Assembly (NCBI RefSeq): GCF_033958435.1
Contig: NC_134138.1
Span: 5,592,001-5,656,000, forward strand
Origin: Carettochelys insculpta
Taxonomy: Eukaryota; Chordata; Testudines; Carettochelyidae
Direction: 5' to 3'
Length of the DNA: 64,000 nucleotides
Part shown: piece after piece, positions 46,193 through 57,170 of the stretch
Numbering within the stretch: the stretch's first letter is position 1
Layout: each line of letters begins with the position of its first letter
Notes under the pieces: generated by a model
What the model saw: only the letters and a program-made list of their open reading frames with translations
The model's database searches: none
Told to the model about the DNA's origin: nothing
Program-made: the position numbers and the translations under genes

Positions 46193-49100
46193 TCAGCAGC
46201 CACACACGCTGGGAGCGTCGGCCTCCGGCTGCAGCGCCTGGAGGCTGCTTCTCCGAGCCTCCCTCCTGAGGGTGAGCGGCTCCACCACGGCCTGCACGCA
46301 CCTGGCCACGTTCTTTCCTGCAGGGCGAGAGGAGGCAGCGGGCAGCAGCAGCCCCATTCTGTGCCAGCCCCCCCGGCGGCAGCCCCTGGTGCTGGTGAGT
46401 TCCACCACAGGGTGGCTGCCTCGCTCCCCAGCATCCTGCACCTTGGGGAGGCAGCTCCTGCTGCGGGGAAGCTGCTCTGGGGAGTGGCTGGCCCGTTCCC
46501 CAGCCCCCATCCTCCACTCTCCATCACTGGGGCCCCCAGCCCCATGCTCCAATGGGGAGCAGTGACCTGGAACAGCAGCCATAGGGCACTGTGGTCCCTC
46601 GCAGCCCGGCCCTACCTGTCTTGGCCGACACGTGAAAGTGCCCGGCCAGGCTGTGCTCCAGCACAAACCGCTCAGCCGTGTCCTTGGGCAGGTGCAGCTC
46701 CAGGTCCGCCTTGTTCCCCAGCAGGAAGATGGGGGCTGCGGGGGCAGAGACGGGGAAGCGTGAGGCCTCGGGCCAGGCTGGGGTTTTCACTCTACGCGGG
46801 GAGGCTCAGGCAGGGCCCCCTGCCCAGCACACCCTAGGGAGCCCTGGGCGCTCGGTCACACTGGCATCCACACCCCAAACTGCCCCGGCCCTGCCTCAGC
46901 TCCCACGCCAGCCCCCTGGGGCCCACAGCTCAAGAGCCTCAGGGGCTTGGCTCAGGCTGCACCCCCCCGATCCCCGATGCCAGGTTCCAGCGGCTCACCT
47001 GGGAGCAGAACCCCGGGGACGGCGAAGCCCTGGTATTAACCCTGGGGAGGTGGGGGCCCATTCCTGCTCCTTCTGACAGTGCCCCCAGCGCCCTCGCTGC
47101 CTTGGGGAGCTGCAGCCGTAGCGAACGAGGCAGGGCGCTCAGCACCAGAGCTGGGGTTTGACCCTGCACGCGTAGCCTGCGGGGGGACCTGCCCCCCCCA
47201 CCCACCTGGCCGGGCAGCTCCGGCACCGGGCGCTCACTCCTCCCACTGTGCTTCCTCCCTGCCGCCCCCTCGGCCGGCAGTGCCCCCTGAAATGGCCCTG
47301 CATGTCCCCCACTGGCCAGGGCAGAGCTGGGGCACCAAGGGCCAATCAGGTCCCTGGGCAGCCCCTGGAGGCCAGCACCCTGGCAGCCCTTGGGGATCTG
47401 TGCAGTGCCTGAGCCGGGCCCCGAACGGGGCCTGGGGTGCCCAGCCAGCGGCCTGCAAGCGCCGGCGATTCTGCCTCGTGGCGCCCGCTCAAGAGGCAGG
47501 CGCCCTGGCAGAGCCGCTCCTCAGGCCTGTCTGCCCCTGCAGCACCCAGCCGGGCCTGGGGAACCCGGGGTGGGGGCAGCACCCGCACCCAGGGCTGGAG
47601 CACCCAGCAGCAAAACCAGTGAGCGCTGAGGGTCTTGGCAGGCAGGAGGAGCTGGGGGGTGGGTGGAGCCTTGAGGAAGGGGCGGAGCTTCAGAGAGCGA
47701 GGTGGGGGTGATGCACCCGCCCAGAAGAAAGTAGGTGCTCAGGGCTCTGCCAGTGCTGTGGGGAGCTGTGCAGCGCACGCCGGCCCCAGCCCCAGCCCCA
47801 GCACTCCATGGCAGCAGGGGGCTGCAGACAGCAGAGCTGTGGCCGGGTGGCTGTTAATTGACAGGGTGTGCACACACCCCCGTGCACAGACCTGCACACA
47901 GACACCCATGTGCACATGCACGAGCACACCTGCACTCGCACACCCCCATGCACATGCCTGCACTTGCACACCCCCGTGCACAGAACCTGCACTCACACCC
48001 CCGTGCACATGCCTGCACTCACACACCCCTGTGCACACACCTGCCCATGCACACACCTGCACTCACACACCCCTGTGCACACGCCTGTACTCACACCCCC
48101 GTGCACACGCCTGCCCGTGCACATGCCTGCACTCACACACCCCTGTGCACACAGGCATTCTTTCAGCAGGGCGGCTGATTTGTCTTTAATGGGTTTCCTG
48201 GCTCTGTGAAAAGCTGCCAGTGGAGCCTTGTGCAGGACGTGGCCTGGAGCCCAGGGCTTCATGACCCGGGCCAGAGCACAGCCCAGCCTGCCAAAGACCT
48301 GGGTGGCACATGCTGTACACCAGCCCTCAGGGCGGTGCCTGGAGGCGTGCCCCATCAAGGGAGGGCAGCTATGGGGGGGGCTCCCCAAGGGGCTCAGATG
48401 CTAGGTCCCTCCCTGGGGATCCTCGGCACTGGTACAACGCTGGGGGGCACAAGGGTGGCAGAGGGGAGGGTGGGCATAGGTGCTGGAGTGGGCCGGAGCA
48501 GAGGCTTTGCTCAGGGGACCAGGACCTGGTATGTGGGGGGCAGAGCTGGTCAGTGGGGGGACACAGGGCACTGCGGGGCCTCCCTGGGATGGGCCCGATT
48601 TGGGTGCAGCATTGCCACTCACCTGCCTGCTGCAGAACCCCATGGCCGGGGCAGCCTGTGAGCCAACACAGAGCCGCAGCGGTGCCAGGCAGCCTGCAGA
48701 CCCCAGGGCAGCTCTGCCAGGGACCAGGCGAGCAGGTGGCTGCCTCCAAGCCCCTGGTCCCCCAAAGGCAAGGGCAGCCCCTCAGCAGTGGGATTGGAGC
48801 CTGCCCAGTGGCTTCGCCCCCTCCAGGCAGTGCTGCCCGCCCAGTGGCCCCGCCCCCTTCCAGGCAGTGGTTCCCACCCAGTGTCTTCACCCCCCCCCCT
48901 CCAGACAGTGCTGCCCGCCCAGTGTCTTCACCCCCCCCTCCAGACAGTGGTTCCCACCCAGTGGCCCCGCCCCCTTCCAGGCAGTGGTTCCCACCCAGTG
49001 TCTTCACCCCCCACCCTCCAGACAATGCTGCCCGCCCAGTGGCCCCGCCCCCTTCCAGGCAGTGGTTCCCACCCAGTGGTCCCGCCCCCTCCAGGCAGTG

Positions 49101-50294
49101 TTGCTTCACCCAGTGGCTCCGCCCCCTTCCAGACAATGCTGCCCGCCCAGTGGCCCCGCCCCCTTCCAGGCAGTGGTTCCCACCCAGTGGTCCCGCCCCC
49201 CTCCAGGCAGTGTTGCTTCACCCAGTGGCTCCGCCCCCTTCCAGACAATGCTGCCCGCCCAGTGGCCCAGCCTCCTTCCAGGCAGTGGTTCCCACCCAGT
49301 GGCCCCACCCCCTTCCAGGAAGTCGTTTCCACCCAGTGTCTTTGCCCCCCCTCTAGGCACTGCTGCCCACCCAATGGCCCCACCCCCTTCCAGGCAGTGG
49401 TTCCCACCCAGTGGCTCCGCCCCCCTCCAGGCAGTGTTGCTTCACCCAGTGGCTCCGCACCCTTCCAGGCAGTGGTTCCCACCCAGTGGCCCCACCCCTA
49501 CCTTCTGGGCAGTGCTGCCTGCCCACGCAGACCCAGTGGGGGAGGCTGTCGAAGGAGAGCTGGCTCTGGACACTGTAGAGCAGCAGCACGGCGTGGGCGC
49601 CCCGGTAGTAGCAGCTGCTCAGCGAGAGGAACCTCTCGTCGCCGGCCGTGTCCCACAGGGAGATCTGCAGGCAGCAGAGAGCACAGCCGGAGCCTCCGCC
49701 AGCCTGGGGAACTCCCCGCTGCAGGAAACTGGCCACACGCACCATGGCAGGGTAACGGTGGAGCTGTCCGGCTGCAGGGCTCGGACTGCCTGGCTCGTGG
49801 GGGCCATATGCTGCTTCGCCCCCCAGGCAGCACTGCCCAGACAGCTGGCCTCCCCCCAGCAGGACACCGGCTCGTTTATGGAGCATCAGGCTTCAGCTCC
49901 AGCCCTGGGTTTGCTCAGTGGGGACCACCCAGGCTCCCAGCCAACCTGAGCCAGGAGGGCGGGATGCTGTTGCCTAGCGACTCCCCAAGCTTAGCAGCCC
50001 TTTGGGGTGTCGCTCCCCAGGGCAGCAGGGCTCAGCCACGTGGTGCGGCTGCAAGAGGCCTGGCTGGGGCGGTGGGAGGGCCAGACCCGCGGCACCTACC
50101 TGCACCAGGCGGGGGGCCTGGGGGCGCCCGAGCTGCACAGTCTTCTCGCAGATGCCCATGTGCTCGTGGAGGGTGTGGGGCCCCTGCAGGAAGCGCCCCA
50201 CCCGGATGCGGTGAAACAGGGTGGTCTTCCCCACCCCAAAGTCTCCCAGCAGGATTAGCTTGAACTCGGGGCCCGCCGGAGGCACAGCTGCCAT
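46193..50294 (-). CDS. Rab-family small GTPase, four coding exons
   Basis: Four exons with consensus splice sites and compatible phases: 50,294-50,100, 49,664-49,502, 46,735-46,616 and 46,317-46,193, 603 nt in all, giving 200 aa, the usual Rab size. Exon 1 starts MAAVPPAGPEF and has the P-loop LLGDFGVGKTTL. Exon 2 holds switch II, ISLWDTAGDERF, then CYYRGAHAVLLLYS. Exon 3 gives the base-binding LLGNKADLEL and VSAKTG. Exon 4 continues GKNV and ends VCGC, a CXC-type geranylgeranylation signal, so it should act on membranes in vesicle traffic. Two usually conserved features differ: the switch I Thr of the STIG-type motif is absent (HEHMGICEKT) and the catalytic Gln of TAGQE is Asp. I cannot place it in a named Rab subfamily. 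It lies between TMEM276 and ZFTRAF1 on the same strand. Intron 2 holds two minisatellites. Confidence 0.88.
47860..48165. repeat. CA-rich minisatellite, about 30-bp unit
   Basis: Repeats of 'cacacccctgtgcacacgcctgcactca' type in Rab intron 2, giving spurious His/Thr/Cys-rich frames. Confidence 0.85.
48790..49540 (-). repeat. 37-39 bp minisatellite growing from Rab exon 2 end
   Basis: About 20 units of the form cccagtggccccgcccc-cttccaggcagtggttcc. On the minus strand each unit reads CACTGGGTGGGAACCACTGCCTGGAAGG then GGCGGGGC. The last 45 nt of Rab exon 2 plus its donor (CACTGGGT..GGCAGCACTGCCCAGAAG|GTAGGGGTGGGGC) are clearly one such unit with a small extra segment. The array therefore begins at the 5' splice site. 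Confidence 0.8.
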
Positions 50295-52380
50295 CGCGGA
50301 GCAGGGGCTGTGAGCGGCCAGGCCTGGCCCATGGGCTCCATTCCTCAGCAGCCCCACTGGGGGATGCGGGCAGGCAGCCCTGGGAGGGCTGCAGCTGGCA
50401 GGAAGGAGAAAGCAGGAATGGAGCACGTTTCCCCGGCTGGGGCCTGGGCTCCTGTCTGCAGATCTCAGCCTGACAGATGGGGCTGGGGAAACCCAGGGCC
50501 ACCCCCTGTTGGCTCCAGCCCTGGGGGCCCTGCTCACCCCATCCCAGGGAGCCCGAGAGGACTGCACCCATGGACAGCGTGTGCCGCTAGCTCCGCCCAG
50601 GGCAGGAGCAGGTTCCCAGCACCTCCCAGGACACCTCAGGGGTCCCTTGGGAAGGTGTCAGCTCCCCCCGAGCAACAAAGCTCCCTAGCACCACCCTGGA
50701 GCTAGCATGGCCTGCCGGTGAGAGCACCCCAGTCCGCTCCCTGCAGCCCATGCCTCACGCTCAGCCCCTGGCTCTGTGGGTCCCCAGGTGTACCATGGCA
50801 GGGCTCACACAGTCACCGCAAGCAGGGCCTGCACTGATCCGGCCTCTGAGTGGGGTGTGGCGATTCCAGGGGGAGGGGGCCGCGTGAGCTGGGTCGTGGC
50901 CTTGCCTGGCCCAGGCAGGTGCAGCTTTCCACTACAGGGACTGCGTGGGGGTGTGACGGGGCCCCCAGCCGGAGCGTTTGCCTTGTGCGTGGGGAGGGCT
51001 GGGGGGCTGGCCGGCAAGGGGACGCTCAGCAGAGCTAAGTGGGGTCTCTGACCTCAGCCAGGGTCTTGCTGCGCCCGCAAGGGGGAGCCAGGGCACTTGG
51101 CACTCCTGCCAGGCACTCACCATGCCGCGGGCGGGGCGGGTGGGAACACGGGCACAGATGCCCAGCCCCCCTTCTCTGTAAAGCCTTAACCGGCAGAAAG
51201 TCCAGGCTTCCCCACCCAACCCTGCCTCCCACTCCCCGGCCTGGGCCCGATCCTGCCCCGTGCCTCAGTTTCCCCAGTGCGACACGGAGACGACCCCATC
51301 CCACCCAGCAGAGCCGCATGAGTTAACACCCATCCAGCAAACAGCTCATGTCAGGGACAGGAGAGCTGCCACCCCCTGCACACTGGCTTGCCGGTCTGGC
51401 CGGTTGGACCAGGTGTGGGAGGGAGGTGATCAGCTGCCCCAGCACCCTGGGCCTTGCTGCAGGCAGCACCTCCCCTTGCTGTCAGGGAGCTGCACTCACA
51501 CGCAAGAGTGCCTGCATGCGCCCATCCCATCCCCCTTGGTCTGTTCTTCTCCTGCCTTCCCCGCTTTGCCCTGGCACGGCAGGGAACCAGGTGATGCAGG
51601 ACCTGCAGAGGCCCTGGAGGCAGCTGAGGCTGCAGCTCAGGCCTAGCACCTCTGCCGGGGAGGGGCTCGTGGTGCTGGCTGTTGCAGCAGGGATCAGCCT
51701 GTACCCCCACCCGCTGCCCTGCCCAGCTCTGAGCTGTTGCCCAGGCTAAGAGGCCTGTGTCACCCAGCCCCCAGTTTGCGCCACTTCTGGGTGGAGCAGG
51801 GCAGGAGACATGGGCTCACTGACCCCTCTGCGCCTGCCCTGGTGCGTCCCCGCACGCTCAGCCAGCCGTTGGAGGAGGGTGTCCAAACACGGTGTTCTCC
51901 GGGCAGCCGCTCTGCCAGCGCGCCCCAAGCGGGCCACAGGCTCGGGATAGGTGCAGCAAAGGAGTCCACTGACACTACTTCCTGCCCTCTTGAGCCAGGC
52001 AAGGCCTGGTGAAGGGCTGCCTTCCCCAGTCTGCCCCAGCGGGATGGGCCGAGAGGCGAGCGGCCACCCGGCTCCTGCCGGCAACACCAGCAGCAAATCC
52101 ACCCCACGCTCAGCGCTGCTAATTCGGCTCCTTTGGCGCAGACGAGCGGCAACAGACAGCGACTTACCTGTCCTGTAACGGCTCTTCTCCCAGACGTGGC
52201 TGCAGAGCGGTTGCACTCAGGTGTGTGCGCCTGTGCACATGAGCCGGAACAGCTCACCTAGCGGCACGCCACTAGGCGGGGCTCTGGCCCTTTGCCTCAC
52301 AGCCCCTCCCCAGCTCTAAAGCTGCTGCACCCCCTCTCAGGTCCTTGCACCAGCCCAGGCGGAGGCCCAGAGGGCACAGG
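50295..52380. other. Region upstream of the Rab gene
   Basis: No strong CpG island or TATA box was seen. A MIR-like block (tgcctcagtttccccagtgc) lies near 51,260. No other gene was recognised. Confidence 0.35.
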
Positions 52381-52384
52381 GTGG

Positions 52385-52484
52385 GCCGTGGAACAATAAA
52401 CTTCCTATTCTACCTGCTGAGTGAGAGTCACTCCTGCCTGCGGACGGGGTGCAGAGCTTGGGGACCCCTGAACCCCCCCACATA
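52385..52484 (-). repeat. Partial LTR-like fragment
   Basis: The reverse complement begins TATGTGG...GTTCAGGGGTCCCC and follows the first 100 bp of the 41,034/43,989 LTR family (caggagtgactctcactcag, then aggaagttta), after which similarity stops. Confidence 0.65.
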
Positions 52485-52499
52485 CTCTCCTTTGCATTT

Positions 52500-53584
52500 C
52501 GCTCTGCTCCATTGAATGTCAATTATTTATCAGTTCAGTTATTTAATAAACATCACGCTTCCAAAAATCCTGTTGCAAATATGAAATGCGTAACGCGAGA
52601 AGGCGAAATCCAGACACCAGAACTGAACGCTGCGTGTGGAATAGATTTAGGGCTATGAATCGTTAGAAACAGCTGAGTTGAGCATATTTTGAACATGCAT
52701 CTGTGCCGGCCCTTCAAGGCGGTGTGTTCTGTGGTGGATTTGCACCATGAATGCATTTGATCCTTGCTTGGTTTGTTGTGCGCTCTGCTATGTCACAAAC
52801 CTCTCTCGTAAGACCGTAACCACAGTAAATGTAAGTAAATGTGGTGTGTGTGAGAAATCGAGCAAGCTGAAAGCAAGCATGCCTGCCGGGGAACTGTTAA
52901 GTCTCATTGAAGTGCACCGTGGTGCTGAAAAGCTTGGGAACCATTGGTGCAAGAGGACTGACTCCGCTTTCATCCGCTCAGCCTGAGATACAGAGGTGGC
53001 GAGCGAGCCCTTTTGAGACAACACACCAGCTCTGAGGGCATTGCTCTTCCATGCCCCTGGGACTGGGAACCACTACAAGTAAGGGAAGAGAGATCTTCCG
53101 GCAGACATTTTGCCTCTGGTTCAGAAGCAACCCGGTTGCTTTACGTTTCTTGTCTTTGAAGAACTGGGTGCAGTGGGGATCGACCATGAAGGTTTATAGT
53201 TCACTGACTAGCTTAGCCAATGCGATAGGTACAAGGAGGGCCATCCGCTGGGAAGCGGAACCAACCAGCACGTCCCTATTGGCTCAAGCACTCAGCACTG
53301 TTTCCTTCACGGGTGGAAAACGGCCGTGGCTCTTGGAGTTCGGTGGAGTGTGTCCTCGTGGGTCTTTGGTTCCGTTGACGATCACCAGAAGGCTGCCTGC
53401 ATGTGTGTTCAGTGATATGGGCCCAATGATGGCACGAGGTTCCCCAAACACCACAGACCAGGTAAGAATCGAAGGTGCCTGGACAGTGTTCATTGCCAAG
53501 CAAGGTACAAATAACAGTTAAGCACCTGCAGCGATGGACTGACGCAGTCCATGGGAATCCCACTGCCCCCCTAGCTCAGACAAA
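52500..53584. other. Unannotated stretch
   Basis: A plus-strand frame of 156 codons (53,051-53,521) has no recognisable domain or homology I can name. The region may be an old transposon. Confidence 0.3.
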
Positions 53585-56500
53585 GATGGTCATAAGAACT
53601 TAAGAATGACCAGTGGGGTCAGGCCAAAGGTCCATCTACCAGTGTCCTGTCTGCTGACAGTGGCTAATACCAGGTGCCCCAGAGGGAGGGAACCAAACTG
53701 GTAACGATCTCTCTCCTGCCATCCATCTCCAGCCTTTAACAGAGGCAAGGGACAGTATTCCTTACCCAGCCTGGCTAATAGCTAGTAATGGACCTCACCT
53801 CCACGAATTTATCCAGATCTTTTTGAAACTCTGTTACAGTCCTGGCCTTGACAGCCTCCTCTGACGAGGAATTCCCCAGGTTGACTGTGCACTGTGTGAA
53901 GAATAATTTCCTTTTATTTGTTTTAAACCTGCTGCCCATTAATTTCATTTGCTGTCCTCTAGTTCTTATATTATGGGAACAGGTAAATAATTTTTCCTTG
54001 TTCACCTTCTCCACATCGCTCATAATTTTAATATGCCTCTATCATATCCCGCCTTAGTCTCCTCTTTCCTAAGATGAAAAGTCCCAGACTTTTCAATTCC
54101 TCATCATAAGTGACCCATTCCAAACCCCTAATCATTTTAGTTGCCCTTTTCTGAACCTTTTCTTATACCGATATGTCTTTTTTGAGACAAGGTGACCATA
54201 TTTGTATGCAGTATTCAAGATGTGAGTGTATCATGGTTTCATATAAGGGCAATAAGATATTCTCTGCCTCATCCTCTGTCCCTTTTTCATGATTCCTAAC
54301 ATCCTGTTTGCGTTTTTGACTGCTGCTGCACACTGCATGGATGTTTCCACAGAACTATCCAAGGTGACTGCAGGATTGCTTTCTTATTACCCATAGCTAA
54401 ATTAGCCCCCATCACATTGTACATACAGTTGGGTTTTTTTTCTAACGTGCATTACTTTATATTTATCCACATTAAATTGCACTTACCATTTTCTTGCCCA
54501 CTCAGTTTTGCGACATCTTTTTGTTATTCTTCAACTCTGCTTTCGTCTTAACTATCTTGAGCAGTTTAGTATCATTGGCAAACTTTGCCACCTCAGTCTA
54601 CCCCCTTTCCAAATCACTATGTATAAGTTCAATAGGATTGATCCTAGGACTAACCCTTGGGGAACACCACTAATTACCCCTCTCCATTCTGAAAATTTAC
54701 CATTTATTCCAACCCTTTGTATCCTGTCTTTTACCTAGTTCTCATTCCATGAAAGGATCTTCCCTCTTATCCCATGACAACTTAGTTTACGTAAGAGCCT
54801 TTGGGGAGACCTTGTCAACTGGATCCCCCTTATCCACGTGTTTCTTGACCCCTTCAATGAACTCTAATAGATTAGTAAGACATGAATTCCTTTTACAGAA
54901 ACCATGTTGATTTTTGCCCAACAAATTATTTCTTCTGTGTGTCTGACAATTTTATTCTTTACTATGGTTTCAACTAGTTTGCCTGGCACCAATGTTAGAC
55001 TTACTAGCCTGTAATTGCCAGGATCGCCTCTAGAGCCCTTTTTAAATATCAGTGTTACGTTAGCTATCTCCCAGGCATTGGGTACAGAAGCTGATTTAAA
55101 GGATAGGTTACAAACCACAGTTAACAGTTCCACAATTTCACATTTGAGTTCTTTCAGAACCCTAGGGTGAATGCCATCTGGTCCTGGTGACTTGTTACTG
55201 GTAAGTTTATCAATCAGTTCCAAAACTTCCTCGAATGCCACCTCAGCCTTGGACAATTCCTCAGATTTGTCACCTACAAAGGACGGTTCAGGTTTGGGAA
55301 TCTCCCTGACACCTTCAGTCATGAAGACTAAAGCAAAGAATTCATTACGTGTCTCCACAATGACTTTGTCATCTTTGTGTGCCCCTTTGGTATCTAGGTC
55401 GTCTAGGGCCCCACTGGTTGTTTAGCAGGCTTCCTGCTTCTGATGTCCTTAAAAAACTTCGTTATTGCTTTTTGAGTTTTTGGCTAGCTGTTCTTTGAAC
55501 TCCTTTTCGGCTTTCCTTATTACATTCTTACACTTAATTTGGCAGTGTTTATGCTCCTTTCTATTTTCCTCGCCAGGATTTGACTTCCACTTTTTAAAAG
55601 ATGCCTTTTTATCTCTCACTGCTTCTTCTACATGGTTGTTAGGTCACAGTGGCTCATTTTTGGGTCTCTTACTGTGTTTTTTAATGTGGGGTATACATTT
55701 AACTTGGGCCTCTGTTATGGTGTCTTTGAAAAGTTTCCATGCAGCTTGCAGGGATTTTTCTTTAGACACTGTACCTTTTAATTTCTGTTTAGCTAACCTC
55801 TTCATAATTCCCCTTTCTGAAATTAAATGCTATGGTGTTGGACTGCTGAGATGTTCTTCCCACCACGGGAATGTTAAATGTTATCATATTATGGTCACTA
55901 TTTCCAAACAGTCCTGTTACAATTGCCTCTTGGACCAGATCCTGCACTCCACTCAGAACTAAATCAAGAGTTGCCTCACCCCGGCTACATCTACATGTGC
56001 CCCAAACTTCGAAATGGCCATGCAAATGGCCATTTTGAAGTTTACTAATAAAGTGCAGAAATACATATTCAGCGCTTCATTAGCATGCGGGCGGCAGCGG
56101 CGCTTCGAAATTGACGTGGCTTGCCGCCGCGCGGCGCGTCCAGATGGGGCTCCTTTTCGAAAGGAAGCCACCTACTTCGAAGTCCCCTTATTCCCATGAG
56201 CTCATGGGAATAAGGGGACTTCGAAATAGGCGGGGCCCTTTCGAAAAGGAGCCCAGTCTGGATGCGCCGCGCGGCTGCAAGGCGCGTCAATTTCGAAGCG
56301 CTGCTGCCGCCCGCATGCTAATGAAGCACTGAATGTGCATTTCAGCGCTTCATTAGTAAACTTCGAAATGGCCATTTGCATGGCCATTTCGAAGTTTGGG
56401 GCACGTGTAGACACGGCCCCCTTGTGGGTTCCTGTACCAGCTGCTCCAAGAAGCAGTCTTTTAAGATATCGAGAAATTTTATCTCCACTTCTCAGTCTGA

Positions 56501-57170
56501 GGTGATGTGCACCTGGTCAATATGGGGACAAATGAAATCCCCTACCGAGTTTTTTTTAATTTTGATTGCCTCTCTAATCTCCCCTAGCATTTCATCGTTA
56601 CTATCACTGTCCTGGTCAGGTGGTCAATAATATATCCCTACTGCTATATTCTTCTTAGAGCATGGAATTTCTATCCATAGAGATTCTATGGAACATTTTG
56701 ATTGAGATTTTTACTTCATTTGATTCTACATTTTCTTTCACATGTAGTCCCACTCCATCACCCGCACCACCTGTTCTGTCCTTCCGATATATGTTGTACC
56801 CCAGTATGATCGTGTCTCACTGAGTGCCCTCATTCCATCAGGTTTCTGTGATGTCTATTGTACCACTATTCCCCTCTACCATAAGGCGCTCTAGTTCACC
56901 CATTCATTATTTAGACTTCTAGGATTTGTGTATAAGCACTTTAAAAACTTGTCACTATTTATTCATCTGCCCTTTCCTGCTGCATTAGATTCTTTTTGAT
57001 GTGATTGTTTATTTTCCAGTCCAGCCCATAATTTATCCTTTTCCTCTCCTCCTGACTAAAACCTAGAAAATCTCTATCAATAGACTCTCAAACGACTCTC
57101 CTCTAAGAGCAGCCTCCGTCCAATTCACATGCTCCTCTGCAGTGATTAGCTTTCCCCATCTCTTAGTTTA
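53585..57170 (-). pseudogene. Long CR1-family LINE, nearly full length, broken
   Basis: A minus-strand CR1-related LINE with its 3' end near 53,585 (cataagaacttaagaatg). The ORF2 C-terminus is at 53.78-54.02 kb, RT palm remnants at 54.5-54.8 kb, and the RT N-terminal block at 55,358-54,864 (NKSPGPDGIHPRVLKELK, GDPGNYRLVSLTLVPGKLVE). Endonuclease-domain remnants extend to about 57.1 kb. A palindromic MITE interrupts it at 55,983-56,420. Many frameshifts. Confidence 0.75.
55983..56420. mobile_element. Near-perfect palindromic MITE
   Basis: About 438 bp in two complementary arms. The left arm starts ggctacatctacatgtgccc and the right arm ends ggcacgtgtagacacggcc. The centre is cccatgagctcatggg near 56,203. 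Inside are TTCGAAATGGCC and TTTCGAAAAGGA motifs in mirrored order. The host CR1 resumes on the other side. It is the youngest member of the family seen at 24.4 kb. Confidence 0.85.

Noticed and set aside
47690..48209. His/Thr/Cys-rich frames, considered as a zinc-binding repeat protein
   Set aside because: They come from a CA-rich minisatellite in the Rab intron.
48788..50263. Plus-strand frames of 489-491 codons over the Rab intron and exons
   Set aside because: They are open because of the 37-39 bp minisatellite and run antisense to well-supported Rab exons.
53051..53521. 156-codon plus-strand frame as a possible gene
   Set aside because: No domain, no splice context and no recognisable relative. 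Kept as unannotated sequence.
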